This document shows positions 30,202 through 39,408 of a stretch of DNA of 44,843 nt, piece after piece. Both the position numbers and the translations under genes were made by a program. The notes under the pieces were generated by a model. That model was not told the origin of the DNA. It saw nothing but the letters and a program-made list of their open reading frames with translations, and ran no database searches. Origin of the DNA: a virus; the IMG/VR virus record IMGVR_UViG_3300042876_000717, positions 1 through 44,843 of that record. One strand, written 5' to 3'. Each line of letters begins with the position of its first letter. Position 1 is the stretch's first letter.

Positions 30202-30421
30202 CGGCGGCCTCCTTGGCTTTTTCATCGGCGGCTGTACCGCCTTGAGGCATAGGCAAGTCCGATCCACCTACCCCTAGTGATTTGACGCCCGAGGGCTTGG
30301 CGGCCCCTCCTTGGCGGATCTTGGCGATCCCGATAAGAGCGAGGATGCCGAGGATGAGCCCGCCGGCGGCGATGAGGCCGGGGCGGAGCTTGGCCCATTG
30401 GGCGGCGAACCAGGCTTTCAT
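30062..30421 (-). CDS. Single-pass membrane protein of the lysis region (possible inner spanin)
   Basis: 119 residues from ATG 30421, with GGAGG five bases upstream. Residues about 15-33 form one transmembrane helix (LIAAGGLILGILALIGIA); the rest is soluble and helical (ADEKAKEAAVESTMA...). One N-terminal anchor, periplasmic helix and out-of-frame overlap with the following exported gene are the features of an inner spanin (Rz-like). No sequence family is recognised. Confidence 0.5.
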   Translation of the reverse strand: MKAWFAAQWAKLRPGLIAAGGLILGILALIGIAKIRQGGAAKPSGVKSLGVGGSDLPMPQGGTAADEKAKEAAVESTMARNPNDVLHDLDADTRARIDAAKRAGVQAGIDAARKAVHPG

Positions 30422-30726
30422 ACTGACCTCCAGATGCCGCGCTCGAGGAATCCGTGCCAGGTATGCTTGGCGGCCCACTCGCGCGGCGAATTCGGATAAC
30501 CGTTCGAGCCCCAGAAAATCGAAGGGCTCACCGAGATCGTCCCGTCCTCATGCTCGGTGACCGCCCAGGTCGAAACGTCGGCGGTCAGGAGGAACCCGGC
30601 ATCGTCTCTGGCAACGGGGGCGGCCACGTTCCAATGTCCGCGGTCATCCTTCCAGTAGTCGCCGGGCTCGATCCCGTCCTCGGTTGTATGGTCGAGGTGT
30701 TCGATCCGGCGCCCTTGTGTCGTCAC
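30418..30726 (-). CDS. Hypothetical protein of the lysis block (ISVSPSI...WHGFL type)
   Basis: 102 residues, with Trp-rich blocks DYWKDDRGHWNVAAPV, ISVSPSIFWGSN and KHTWHGFLERGIW. Similar short phage proteins with a PSI...W-HG(F/Y)L ending are common near tail-fibre and lysis genes, and their role is not known. Overlaps both neighbours by four bases. Confidence 0.6.
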   Translation of the reverse strand: MTTQGRRIEHLDHTTEDGIEPGDYWKDDRGHWNVAAPVARDDAGFLLTADVSTWAVTEHEDGTISVSPSIFWGSNGYPNSPREWAAKHTWHGFLERGIWRSV

Positions 30727-31010
30727 GGGGTGCCCTTCACCGCCGCGATGATTTCCTTACCGTTTTGCATGGTCAGGAAGCCGTACATGACTAGGCTGAA
30801 GGCCATGGGAATTCCCGTCCCTACGGCGACGACAGCCCAGGGCTGCCCGCGAAGCATGGCCAGGGCTCCGAGGCCGAGCCCCGCGAAGAAACCGATGAAG
30901 CCGAGGACCTTGCGGCCCGAGGTCTTCCCATCCTTGCCCTTGAAAAGCCCGCCGGCTGCGGCCTCAGCGACCTGGCCCTCTACGACTACGCCCTGCGATT
31001 GATCGCTCAT
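30723..31010 (-). CDS. Holin candidate 1 (two transmembrane helices)
   Basis: 95 residues. A charged N terminus precedes two hydrophobic helices (VLGFIGFFAGLGLGALAML and WAVVAVGTGIPMAFSLVMYG) and a short tail. Small size, two membrane helices and position after the endolysin gene suggest a class II-type holin that controls lysis timing. Confidence 0.55.
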   Translation of the reverse strand: MSDQSQGVVVEGQVAEAAAGGLFKGKDGKTSGRKVLGFIGFFAGLGLGALAMLRGQPWAVVAVGTGIPMAFSLVMYGFLTMQNGKEIIAAVKGTP

Positions 31011-31258
31011 GATTCCACCTCCCCTATTGTTTCCGCCCCTCGCTCGGGGCGCTCTGTCCTCATCCGCACAAGCTCAACCAAGACCGTCGCCGTCACCATC
31101 GCGATGTCCAGAACAATCAGCGGCCCCAGGAACCCGCCCCACCGTAGCGACTTGTCCGCGTAGAACGGAATCACCGTCGCGATGGACACGCCGACCAGGA
31201 CGACCGCGATGATTAGGCAAATCGCAAAAGCTACCTGGTAAAGGCTAGGGCGCTTCAC
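31007..31258 (-). CDS. Holin candidate 2 (two transmembrane helices)
   Basis: 83 residues. Helix one is FAICLIIAVVLVGVSIATVI, helix two is FLGPLIVLDIAMVTATVLVEL, with a charged tail (RMRTERPERGAETIGEVES). It sits between the endolysin and the other two-helix protein, so the two may be holin and antiholin. Which is which cannot be told. Confidence 0.5.
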   Translation of the reverse strand: MKRPSLYQVAFAICLIIAVVLVGVSIATVIPFYADKSLRWGGFLGPLIVLDIAMVTATVLVELVRMRTERPERGAETIGEVES

Positions 31259-31892
31259 GCTTTCCGCCGATGGTTGGGGGCTGGATGAATACCGCCCACT
31301 TCGAGTTCGCTCCGGTCGTCTTCAGGATGCCTGCGAATTCCTCGGGTAAAAGATCAACCAGTGATCCGTTTACGTCTCGGTAAAGCGTCCGATGATCTCC
31401 CCACGGATCGCGGATAAACCACCGGGCGACGCCTTCCAGCCCTCGCCCACCGTCAACCTCGACGCCTATCAGCGCGACGGTATGATGGAGCGTCTTCCCG
31501 TTTCCCGCCGGGAATGCTCCGGTCACCAGGACCGTTCCACCGGAGACGACATGGTCGAAAATCTGTTTCGTCGTCGCGTACTCGGAGAAATGGGAGAGAT
31601 CGGGTATCCCGATCCAGCGCGAGATCCCGACGGCCAGGATTTCCTGCCATTGGTTCACCGGGTACTGGTGCCGCGGATCGAGTTCGTTGTACCGCTCGAG
31701 GCATACCAAATCAGAGCGGATGAACTTGATGAGGCGATCTTCCGGCTGCCCTACTCCGCTCGGGAAATGATAGCCGAGCGCGGCCAGGGCGTTGATCGCT
31801 GCCGTGGTTCCACAGGACGTTCCCGGGTCGATGACGTTGTTCCGTTGCGAGTAGTAGGGCGCCCCTTCTCCGTGGATGATGCGCGTCATCAT
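31245..31892 (-). CDS. Endolysin candidate: C39/papain-like cysteine peptidase
   Basis: 215 residues. The catalytic layout of C39-like peptidases is present: Cys27 in PGTSCGTTAAINAL, His136/137 in LHHTVALIGVE and Asp162 in FIRDPWG. It lacks a separate cell-wall-binding domain and a signal peptide, so it would need a holin. It is encoded between the tail tip genes and the two-helix membrane proteins, the usual endolysin place. Substrate would be peptidoglycan cross-links; inference from context. Confidence 0.7.
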   Translation of the reverse strand: MMTRIIHGEGAPYYSQRNNVIDPGTSCGTTAAINALAALGYHFPSGVGQPEDRLIKFIRSDLVCLERYNELDPRHQYPVNQWQEILAVGISRWIGIPDLSHFSEYATTKQIFDHVVSGGTVLVTGAFPAGNGKTLHHTVALIGVEVDGGRGLEGVARWFIRDPWGDHRTLYRDVNGSLVDLLPEEFAGILKTTGANSKWAVFIQPPTIGGKREAP

Positions 31893-32827
31893 GCGATCCT
31901 GATGATGTAGTTGACGCCGAGGATCTTGCCGCGGGTTACCGTCCCGATTCGGGGGGTTCCATTGGATCCATCAGTTACCACGTCCCGAGCCTGCCGTCTA
32001 GATCCGTCGGACAGATTGCAGTCTCCATCAGCAATATTAGCCCCAGCCCCATAGCCAGCGATTCGCTTTGCTCCTATAGCTGGCTGATCAAGCGAGGCTA
32101 TTTCATGGAAATGTCCCTGGCCCTGGTCGTCCTTAAACTGTCCTAGCACCGCCGCGTCATGCGCCGTTACTTCCGCTGCGCGAGTCCCGATCCCGTAGAA
32201 CGCCGCCTCGCGCGAATCGGGAAGGAGGAAATCCGTTGCGCCCGACGTACCCCACGGGCAATAGCGAAGCGTATGGACTCCCGACTGCGATCCCGAGGTA
32301 TTGATCTTCGTCCCGGCGAGCGCGTTCGCAAGCGTCGTCGCGAGGCTGAAGGTGCTCGCGTTGACGTAGATGACCCAGTAGTTGGTATTCGCGGCCAACC
32401 CAGTGGGCAATGCTCCAGTCGTCGTCAGCTCGATGCGATCTCCGGTCGCGAGCCCGTGGGCAGCAAGCGTTACCACTCCCGGCGTGGCGATCGATATATC
32501 GACAGCCCCCAATGACGAGGTTAGCCGTCCATAGAGCGTGGCGTAGGTAGCCCTTGAAAGCGCTCCGCCCTGGGCGAAGGCCCAATTCGTTGCATTCGGA
32601 ACCGCGATCCCCGGCCAGGGCTTGATGATCCCGATGGGGATATAAGTATCCATGATCGTGGCGAAGGCTTCCGCGAGCGCCGTGACCCATCCCGTCCCGA
32701 GCTGATTCACGCGGACAAAGGACGAAGCTGCGCCCTTCACGTTGGCCCCCGCCTGGACGAGTTCTATCAGCTCGGAGCCATCGAGCGCCGCGGCAGCCGC
32801 AAGTTCGGAAATCCGTTTACCAGCCAT
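31889..32827 (-). CDS. Tail fibre / collar-domain receptor-binding protein
   Basis: 312 residues. A short N-terminal attachment segment (MAGKRISELAAAAALDGSEL) resembles tail-fibre adaptors; the centre has the IGIIKPWPG block of phage collar domains followed by an inserted beta unit (GLATGDRIELTTTGALPTGL); the C terminus has QGQGHFHEIASL and IGTVTRGKILGVNYIIRI, typical of trimeric collar ends. It probably contacts the host receptor. Confidence 0.7.
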   Translation of the reverse strand: MAGKRISELAAAAALDGSELIELVQAGANVKGAASSFVRVNQLGTGWVTALAEAFATIMDTYIPIGIIKPWPGIAVPNATNWAFAQGGALSRATYATLYGRLTSSLGAVDISIATPGVVTLAAHGLATGDRIELTTTGALPTGLAANTNYWVIYVNASTFSLATTLANALAGTKINTSGSQSGVHTLRYCPWGTSGATDFLLPDSREAAFYGIGTRAAEVTAHDAAVLGQFKDDQGQGHFHEIASLDQPAIGAKRIAGYGAGANIADGDCNLSDGSRRQARDVVTDGSNGTPRIGTVTRGKILGVNYIIRIA

Positions 32828-32838
32828 ATCATCCTCCC

Positions 32839-34596
32839 CTAGAATTTCTTCTCAAGCAGCGCGAGACGCACGGTATTGCTAAGCGCCTGAAGGTCGGGCG
32901 CTACATCGAGCACTTGGACTTTCCACACGCCAAGCCATGGCCGCGTCGCAGTCACCGCTTCTGAATCAAGATCAACGAACCCCATCGTCAATTCGGCCGT
33001 CCCTACGTCGTAGATGCGAAGGCGCAAGAAGTCACTTCCCCATGGTTTGACCGTCAAGAACTTGGGGACGTCCATATATTTATTCGCCTCGGCAAGGGCT
33101 CGTGCATCCGCAAGCGTCGAGTTCGGAAGAAGTGTCTTGAATTCAAGCTCGGGAATCAGCCGGTAGGTTTCCTTCACGTAGTCGTAGTTCGCGATTGAGC
33201 GGCTGATGAGTGACTCGCCCTGGTTGAAGTCTTTCGCGTATTCGACCTTCACGCTCGCAGCGAGAAGCGAGCGATCTGTTTTGAAGCCGAGGTCTTCAAT
33301 GTCCATGATATCTTCGTTGTGGATCGTGAACGATTCGGCTCGGTCTGGATCATCGATGCGAATCGTGCGGCGCCCATCGGGGTCGATCTCGTAGCGGAAG
33401 CCGACGTTAGCCCCGCCCTGAAGCTGGAGGATCGCTTCTGCGATTTCGATCTGGCTGTCGAACACTACCCCGACTTCTGAGAGCATCGCATCCGCGGCAG
33501 ACCATTCGGCGATGTTATAGTTCGACTCGTTATAGGCGAGGTCCAAGTATCTATTATTCAGGTAGACAATCACATCCGCCGCGGTGTCGATGTCGATACC
33601 CACGGATCCCAGGACACGGCACTCGAAGACCGTCGTTCCGCTCCGCGAATCGGCAGATGAAAGGGTGAAGCTACCGTTCGCAAGGTCCGTCGCTGTCGGA
33701 GTCTTCGTTGTCCACACGTCGGCGATCTTCACCTGGACAGTCCCGAGCGAAGTCAGGGTAAGCGCTTGCCGGAATGTCGTTGTCCCCGTGGTATTCGTAT
33801 TCGTCGGAATCGCTTTCGAGATCCTGATTGTTCCGAAGGCCAGAGGGATCACCTGATTGACGTAGGTGTCCGCGAGATAGGGATAGGCGGAAGCCGTGAA
33901 CGTTTCCGTCGGGATCTTCGCGCCTCCCGCGTTCCGTTTGTCCATGAGGTGCAGAATCATTTCCTGCTGGCTCATTTCGAAATCGTCAACGTAAAGCGAC
34001 GAGATGCGGATGACTTCCTCGAAGGAATAATCGGAGACGCCCGCACGCTCCTGGAGATAGAAGGTATTTGCATCGTTGCCGTAGATTGGAATATCGATGA
34101 GATAGTCCAGCTCCCCGCCGACGTTGTTGAGAACGGCATCGCCGTTGATGAGCGCGAGCTTGCTATAGCCGAGGAAATCCTGGCATTGCGCGATCGCCGG
34201 TACCGACTTCAAGAGCGGCTTGAACTCGATCCCGTCGAGGTAGATCAACTGGGTATCACAGAAACCATAGCTTCTGCCCTGCTGGATGACCGAGGTATCA
34301 GGGCTCGAAGCGTGTTCGATATGGAGCCAAAGAAGCTGCGCCGCGTTGTCCCAGTAGAATGATTTAGGAGTGGTGAGCACGTCGGAAGAATTGAGAAGCG
34401 CTGTATATCCGATGAGATAGTCCTGAACGATCTGAGAAATGTTGACCGTCGAGGTGTCGGATTCATCGGGCGCTCCGAACGTCGTGACCCAGAAAGCGGC
34501 GAGCGTGTACGATGATGGCTTCGCGCAAAACACAAACGGCTGTATGTTGTAGAATCGAGTAAGTACAGATGTTTGCGTCAGCGTGAAGAGAATCAC
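32839..34596 (-). CDS. Tail hub/tip protein
   Basis: 585 residues, rich in predicted beta structure throughout. Its position after the distal tail and fibre-type genes, and its size, match proteins that form the central tail tip. Internal segments such as YVNQVIPLAFGTIRIS and VRLALLEKKF recur in siphovirus tip proteins, but I cannot assign a named family. Role inferred. Confidence 0.55.
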   Translation of the reverse strand: MILFTLTQTSVLTRFYNIQPFVFCAKPSSYTLAAFWVTTFGAPDESDTSTVNISQIVQDYLIGYTALLNSSDVLTTPKSFYWDNAAQLLWLHIEHASSPDTSVIQQGRSYGFCDTQLIYLDGIEFKPLLKSVPAIAQCQDFLGYSKLALINGDAVLNNVGGELDYLIDIPIYGNDANTFYLQERAGVSDYSFEEVIRISSLYVDDFEMSQQEMILHLMDKRNAGGAKIPTETFTASAYPYLADTYVNQVIPLAFGTIRISKAIPTNTNTTGTTTFRQALTLTSLGTVQVKIADVWTTKTPTATDLANGSFTLSSADSRSGTTVFECRVLGSVGIDIDTAADVIVYLNNRYLDLAYNESNYNIAEWSAADAMLSEVGVVFDSQIEIAEAILQLQGGANVGFRYEIDPDGRRTIRIDDPDRAESFTIHNEDIMDIEDLGFKTDRSLLAASVKVEYAKDFNQGESLISRSIANYDYVKETYRLIPELEFKTLLPNSTLADARALAEANKYMDVPKFLTVKPWGSDFLRLRIYDVGTAELTMGFVDLDSEAVTATRPWLGVWKVQVLDVAPDLQALSNTVRLALLEKKF

Positions 34597-35588
34597 CAGG
34601 GGCCACCCGCATAATGCCTTGTCGTTAATGCGACATAATAATTAGTGGCTGATCCATCGTCGCAATAGAATTGAGCTAAATTTCCAGTTCCTGAATTTAT
34701 TCCGTATAAAGTGATGCGGCTACTAGAGGTTCTTTCTGCATACGCAATCACAAGATTATTTCCGCCAGAAGTAATCATACCTGACACACCTATCTCTTCT
34801 GATACGCTTAGGAATCCCGCGAAATAGTCATGTATTTCATCACCAGTTTTACTCCCATATATTTTTTTTAACACGCCATATTCGCGGCAATAAAAGGCAT
34901 TATTTGCTGTCGCTGCATATAAATTCGTGTTTACTGTTCCTCCGCCATTTACCGGTATTTCCCCATCGCCATGTCCCGCATGCAATCCGTCGAGCTTGTC
35001 GGCATCGAGGCCGCTCCCAGTTCCGTCAACCGTCAGAAGCCGCGCGAGTATTCCCGCACCAGCTTCTGCCGCTAAAGCCGTAGACCAATTTGCCCCGAGG
35101 GCAGACCCGAACGCGGTGGACCATCCTGCAGCAATCGCAGACGCAAGAACCGCAAGCCATCCCGTTCCCATCGGAATCGTCACGTCGCGGTTCCGCCTGA
35201 TCGCCGCGATCTGCCCGGCGGTAAACGCCTTGCCTTCGTCGAATTCGTAGAAGCTCGCGGGGCTCCCTGAGTCGTACCATCCGCAATAGGTCGAGTTCCA
35301 GGTGACGCCTGTGAGCGACGAAACGAAAGCCGCCGTGCATACCGACCCGTCCCCGGACGGCGTGATCTTGACGTAGTTTGACGCGCTGCCCGAGATCGCA
35401 GTATCGGCGTCCGCGAGGTAGAGCGTCCCCCCGATCTGGAACACGGCGCCCTTCACGATGTTCGAACCGATGACGCGCAGGGGCATCTCGATTCCGAGGG
35501 CGACGGCGCGCATCTCTGCGATAATCTTCGTCCAGTCGCCTATCGCTGTCGGAGGATTCGCAGGCTCTTGTACTCGATTGATTGCCAT
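34593..35588 (-). CDS. Tail tip/fibre protein
   Basis: 331 residues. The block LTVDGTGSGLDADKLDGLHA is a common repeat-like motif of phage fibres and trimerising tips. The last 110 residues are more AT-rich in base composition and beta-rich (SSSRITLYGINSGTGN), suggesting an exchanged receptor-binding end. Overlaps the hub and the upstream gene. Confidence 0.6.
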   Translation of the reverse strand: MAINRVQEPANPPTAIGDWTKIIAEMRAVALGIEMPLRVIGSNIVKGAVFQIGGTLYLADADTAISGSASNYVKITPSGDGSVCTAAFVSSLTGVTWNSTYCGWYDSGSPASFYEFDEGKAFTAGQIAAIRRNRDVTIPMGTGWLAVLASAIAAGWSTAFGSALGANWSTALAAEAGAGILARLLTVDGTGSGLDADKLDGLHAGHGDGEIPVNGGGTVNTNLYAATANNAFYCREYGVLKKIYGSKTGDEIHDYFAGFLSVSEEIGVSGMITSGGNNLVIAYAERTSSSRITLYGINSGTGNLAQFYCDDGSATNYYVALTTRHYAGGPW

Positions 35589-36379
35589 TACCGTGCCTCC
35601 CGGAAGTTGAGCGTAAAGCTATATTTTTTGTCCTCGCGCGCGGGGCTCTGGATCCCGCCCATGATCCGCGCGTACATCGGGATCATGAGATCTTGGGCCC
35701 CCTCGAAACAATCGATCCAGAACGGCCGCCCGTTCCCGACTGCGTTGATGTAGTCCTTGATCGCGGCGTATTGTTCACGCGTGACATGTGCGAAGTTGAA
35801 GGTCCGATCGATGAGCGGTTCGATGCGGGTCTGCGTTACCTGGCCCGTCAGACTTTCCCCGACGATGGAATTATCGAGCGCGCCGTCCTGCCAGTTGGCA
35901 ATTGGATCGGGCATCGTGTAGTCCATCCCGAACCCTACGCCGCCCAGGTACCCCGCGCCCACGCCGGTCCAATCGATGGATACTTCGATGGACCGCACAC
36001 CCTCAACCGTATCGAAGTGGAGCGCATAAAATTGTTCAATCAAAAGCATGGTCTCGGTGTAGAGCGTATTGCCGAGATAATCTTTCAGCGTGATCGTCAT
36101 TCCGGCCGACGAGATCGACCGCGTATACCCGTCTTCGGTGACGCGCTCTTCGCCGTCCTCTGTAAGACGATACGCTTCGAGGGCGTTGTGGTATCCGAAG
36201 TAAAAACAGTTGACCGATTTATCGGCCGGCATCATGAAGGTCAGCGTGTCCACGCCCGCCGTATTCTGATACCGCTTCCGCAAGAAAATATGGACGAGGT
36301 TGTACGGCGAATAGTTCGCGGAGGTGTAGAGGCTGGTGATGACGGATGTAAGGGCGTAGTTCTCGAAAAGGATTTTCAT
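35588..36379 (-). CDS. Distal-tail-like protein
   Basis: 263 residues from ATG 36379, which overlaps the tape-measure stop; the frame remains open to 36811 but that extension is antisense-like to the tape measure end. It is the first gene after the tape measure, the standard place of the distal tail protein that joins tube and tip. The sequence is beta-rich (SRPFWIDCFEGAQDLMIPM-like block near 225 and FTLNF at the end). Function from position. Confidence 0.6.
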   Translation of the reverse strand: MKILFENYALTSVITSLYTSANYSPYNLVHIFLRKRYQNTAGVDTLTFMMPADKSVNCFYFGYHNALEAYRLTEDGEERVTEDGYTRSISSAGMTITLKDYLGNTLYTETMLLIEQFYALHFDTVEGVRSIEVSIDWTGVGAGYLGGVGFGMDYTMPDPIANWQDGALDNSIVGESLTGQVTQTRIEPLIDRTFNFAHVTREQYAAIKDYINAVGNGRPFWIDCFEGAQDLMIPMYARIMGGIQSPAREDKKYSFTLNFREAR

Positions 36380-39300
36380 ACGTTCATCCTCACCTGGCCA
36401 TTGTTGATGTACCGGACGGTTGACTGCGCGACGACCTTGCCGTCGAGTATTGACTGCACGGTAATAAATCCAGGTCCGGTCTGGCTTGCGACCTTCGAAG
36501 CAACAAGGTCTGCAAAGGCGTCCATGAGCGGCGAGCCCATAGCGCTCGTGCCGAACATGATGTCGCCGCCGCCGCGATCTCCGGCTATGACAGGAGTACC
36601 GGATCCACCACCTGAAGGTAGGACGAGTCCACCGGTTGCCATGGCTGGGGGCTGAGGCTGCGCCCCTGCGACAGAGGCGATCTGGAGGCCGCCAATTACC
36701 GCGGCATAAGATCCAGCTATTAAACCAGCCGGGACAAAGGGCTGAGTGAGAAACCCGTTGAGCGTCGAAAGCGCCGCGTTCGCGATCGCCGAAGTAAGAT
36801 CCCAGCCCCACTTCGTTTTCGCGTATTTATATTCGAGCATCGCCTTGTCGTAGAGATTCTTCTTTTCGCGCGCCGCCTTCGCGTCGTCGTTAGCCTTTTC
36901 GCGGGCAGCCTTCGCTTCATCGTTTGCCCGGTCGCGCGCTTCTTTTTCTTCGCTATATCGCTTCTCTGCCGCTGCCTCTTCGGCCCTCCGTGTATCTTCA
37001 AGCTGTTTCCTCTTCGCGTCGTATTCAGCCTTGAGATTTATTTGATCGATTTCTTTTTGTAGGTCTGCGGCTTTCTGAGTATCGCCATCGGCAAGCGCTT
37101 TATCGAGCTGAGCCTGGAGCGATTCCATTTTCGTCTGGCCATCATATTCAATAAGGTCTTGGCTGAGTTGATACCACTCTTCAAGCGCATCCATCTGGCC
37201 GGAGTACATTGCCTCAGCCGCTTCGCGCTGGATCTGATAAGCGCGCTCAGCCGCTTTAGTCTGCGCGTCGTATGCATCCTCAGCCGCTTTGGTTTGATTT
37301 TCATATATTTCGTCGTATGCATTTTCTTCGGCCTCTATGCGCTTTTCGAGAGCGTCCATATGGCTATCGAGTTCTCGTTTATCGTTCTCAATTACCAGAT
37401 CAGCGATGGCGTTTAGGATATTCAAGGCCATATCGGAATAGGATTTTAATGAGTCGAGCTTTTTTTTCAGTGCCGCCTCATCGTCATTACCTTCTAATCC
37501 TAAGGCTTTTTTTCTTGCGGCTGCTCTTGCTTTTAAGGCGGCAGTATCAAGGCCTTCTAGTCCGGTAAGATATGATCTTTCCATGGCGAGCCTTTTTATA
37601 TCGGCATCCGCCTGATCGCTGAGCGCCTTATCGAACGTCGCTTGATCTAGTTTATTTTTCTCTTCCGCGACCTTTTTTGCGTCCGCTATTTCCTTGAGGG
37701 CTGCTTCTTCCATGAGACGAGATAGAATCTTTAGCGCTTCCTGACGTTGTTTCTCAAGTTCTCCATTTGCGGCGGGAGTCGCCGCGAGCTTTACATATTG
37801 CTCATAGAGCTTTGTTGATTCGTTTTTCTGGCCATCGATGATAGACTTGGCCTGGTCTGCGTTTTCTTTCTGTAGGTCTTTATATTTTTTTAACAACTCA
37901 ATGCGAAGTGCTTCATCTGCTATTCGTTTTTTTTCTGCTTCTGCGGCTTTTTGTGAAGCCGAAGTGCTTGCTGCCTTCACATCATTGGCAACTCTCAACA
38001 CATCTATGACTCCCTCGATGCCTTTTTTCTGAGCTTCGAGGTCTTTTATTTCTTTCTGGCCCTGAACGTTCCAACCCCATGGTGTGCTTTGAGATTTTTT
38101 TAACTCCTTGATTCTGTCATCAAGAATAACGATTGCCGATCCCGCTTCATCAATTGAAAGACCAATGTTTGATATTTCTTCGCTTTGCTGCCGTAGGCTT
38201 AAATTCTTGAACCCGCGCGTAGACATGAGGGCTTGAAGATCGGCGAGCTTGTTTTTCGAGGCACCTATTTTATTTAATCGATCAACGCCATCAGCTATCT
38301 TATTGACGAATTCCCCGAATCCTTTCCAGTCCGCGCTATTAGCTAGCAATACTCCAATCTGGTCTCCAAGATCGGCAAGCGATTGTTTCATATTTATGTA
38401 TGATCCGGTCGCATTATTCGCAGCCGCAACCGCCGCCCCGCCGTAGGTAGTCGAGAGTTCTTTGATGATTATATTCTGAGCGCTCGCAATATCGCCCGTT
38501 TCAACCATAACCTTCAATACTTTTTTCTGTTCGTCTGAGAACCTAAAGCCCTGGCGAGTTAGGGAATTAATTCCCTCTATTGGATCATCGAGCGCCTTCC
38601 CTACGGCTTGTGCGGCACTGGCTAAATCCATCTTCATGACGGTAGCCATGTTCAGGATTTCATCGCTCGCCTTCGTGAAATTGATACCTTGGATGTTTTT
38701 GAATCCGAGGAGGACGTTTTGCATGTCGGTTATTTGGTCGTCTTCGAAAAGAGTGGCCTTCGCCATTGCTTCGGCGTATTCATTCAACTTGGCCGCGCTT
38801 GTCCAAGCAGAGGCGCCGGTTGCGGCAAGCGTTGATTTTAAAATTGCCTGCGCCTTCTCCATCGCAGACGCTTTCATGATATAGGCGTCAACGTCGCGAG
38901 CTATTCCAGCGATAATATTCTTCACCATGCTAAACGCGGCTACCGGGCCCTGCATGACGTCGCGCATGCTGGCGAACATATTTTTCAACTTCTCGCCCGA
39001 GGACAGAGACGTTGTACCAAGCAACCGCTGCTGTTCGTTCAACGCGGTGATCGCGGAGTTCGTTTTATTGATGGCCGAGATGGTCGCCGCATTTGTACCC
39101 TGTTCGGCGATCGCGCGTTTCTGGAGCACAGCCAATTCTGTCTGGCGTAGATCAATCAGCCGCTGGATTCCCTCCCGCTCGGAAAGCGCCCCCGCTTTCG
39201 TCGCAGCCTCGACGTTCTTCGTCTCCTTTGCCACGCCCTTCAATGCGTTGACGTAGGACTTATTCGCGAGGGTCGAGTACTTGTCCGCCTTGTCCGAGAA

Positions 39301-39408
39301 CTCTTTCCCGAGATTATCGAAGGCAGTCCTGCATGCGGCGATGTCCGAGCTTAGGGCAGAGAGCTTGATGCGGACCTCGGAGCTGATTGAACCGGCATCA
39401 ACTGGCAT
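36376..39408 (-). CDS. Tail tape measure protein
   Basis: 1010 residues from ATG 39408 (GGAGAGG upstream); a GTG at 39417 is in frame. It is the largest tail gene. Long helical coiled coils occur at both ends of a central region; residues about 690-860 carry Lys/Glu/Ala repeats (YDAQTKAAERAYQIQREAAE). Hydrophobic segments near 895-935 (LNGFLTQPFVPAGLIAGSYA) fit membrane insertion during DNA entry. The protein sets tail length. Confidence 0.85.
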   Translation of the reverse strand: MPVDAGSISSEVRIKLSALSSDIAACRTAFDNLGKEFSDKADKYSTLANKSYVNALKGVAKETKNVEAATKAGALSEREGIQRLIDLRQTELAVLQKRAIAEQGTNAATISAINKTNSAITALNEQQRLLGTTSLSSGEKLKNMFASMRDVMQGPVAAFSMVKNIIAGIARDVDAYIMKASAMEKAQAILKSTLAATGASAWTSAAKLNEYAEAMAKATLFEDDQITDMQNVLLGFKNIQGINFTKASDEILNMATVMKMDLASAAQAVGKALDDPIEGINSLTRQGFRFSDEQKKVLKVMVETGDIASAQNIIIKELSTTYGGAAVAAANNATGSYINMKQSLADLGDQIGVLLANSADWKGFGEFVNKIADGVDRLNKIGASKNKLADLQALMSTRGFKNLSLRQQSEEISNIGLSIDEAGSAIVILDDRIKELKKSQSTPWGWNVQGQKEIKDLEAQKKGIEGVIDVLRVANDVKAASTSASQKAAEAEKKRIADEALRIELLKKYKDLQKENADQAKSIIDGQKNESTKLYEQYVKLAATPAANGELEKQRQEALKILSRLMEEAALKEIADAKKVAEEKNKLDQATFDKALSDQADADIKRLAMERSYLTGLEGLDTAALKARAAARKKALGLEGNDDEAALKKKLDSLKSYSDMALNILNAIADLVIENDKRELDSHMDALEKRIEAEENAYDEIYENQTKAAEDAYDAQTKAAERAYQIQREAAEAMYSGQMDALEEWYQLSQDLIEYDGQTKMESLQAQLDKALADGDTQKAADLQKEIDQINLKAEYDAKRKQLEDTRRAEEAAAEKRYSEEKEARDRANDEAKAAREKANDDAKAAREKKNLYDKAMLEYKYAKTKWGWDLTSAIANAALSTLNGFLTQPFVPAGLIAGSYAAVIGGLQIASVAGAQPQPPAMATGGLVLPSGGGSGTPVIAGDRGGGDIMFGTSAMGSPLMDAFADLVASKVASQTGPGFITVQSILDGKVVAQSTVRYINNGQVRMNV

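Noticed and set aside
35588-36811. 407-codon version of the distal-tail gene
   Set aside because: The first 144 codons are antisense-quality sequence inside the tape-measure gene; ATG 36379 with a stop-start overlap is the natural start.
36720-37322. Lysine/arginine-rich minus-strand ORFs of 93 and 94 codons inside the tape measure
   Set aside because: They are frame-shifted readings of the charged coiled-coil repeats of the tape-measure protein.
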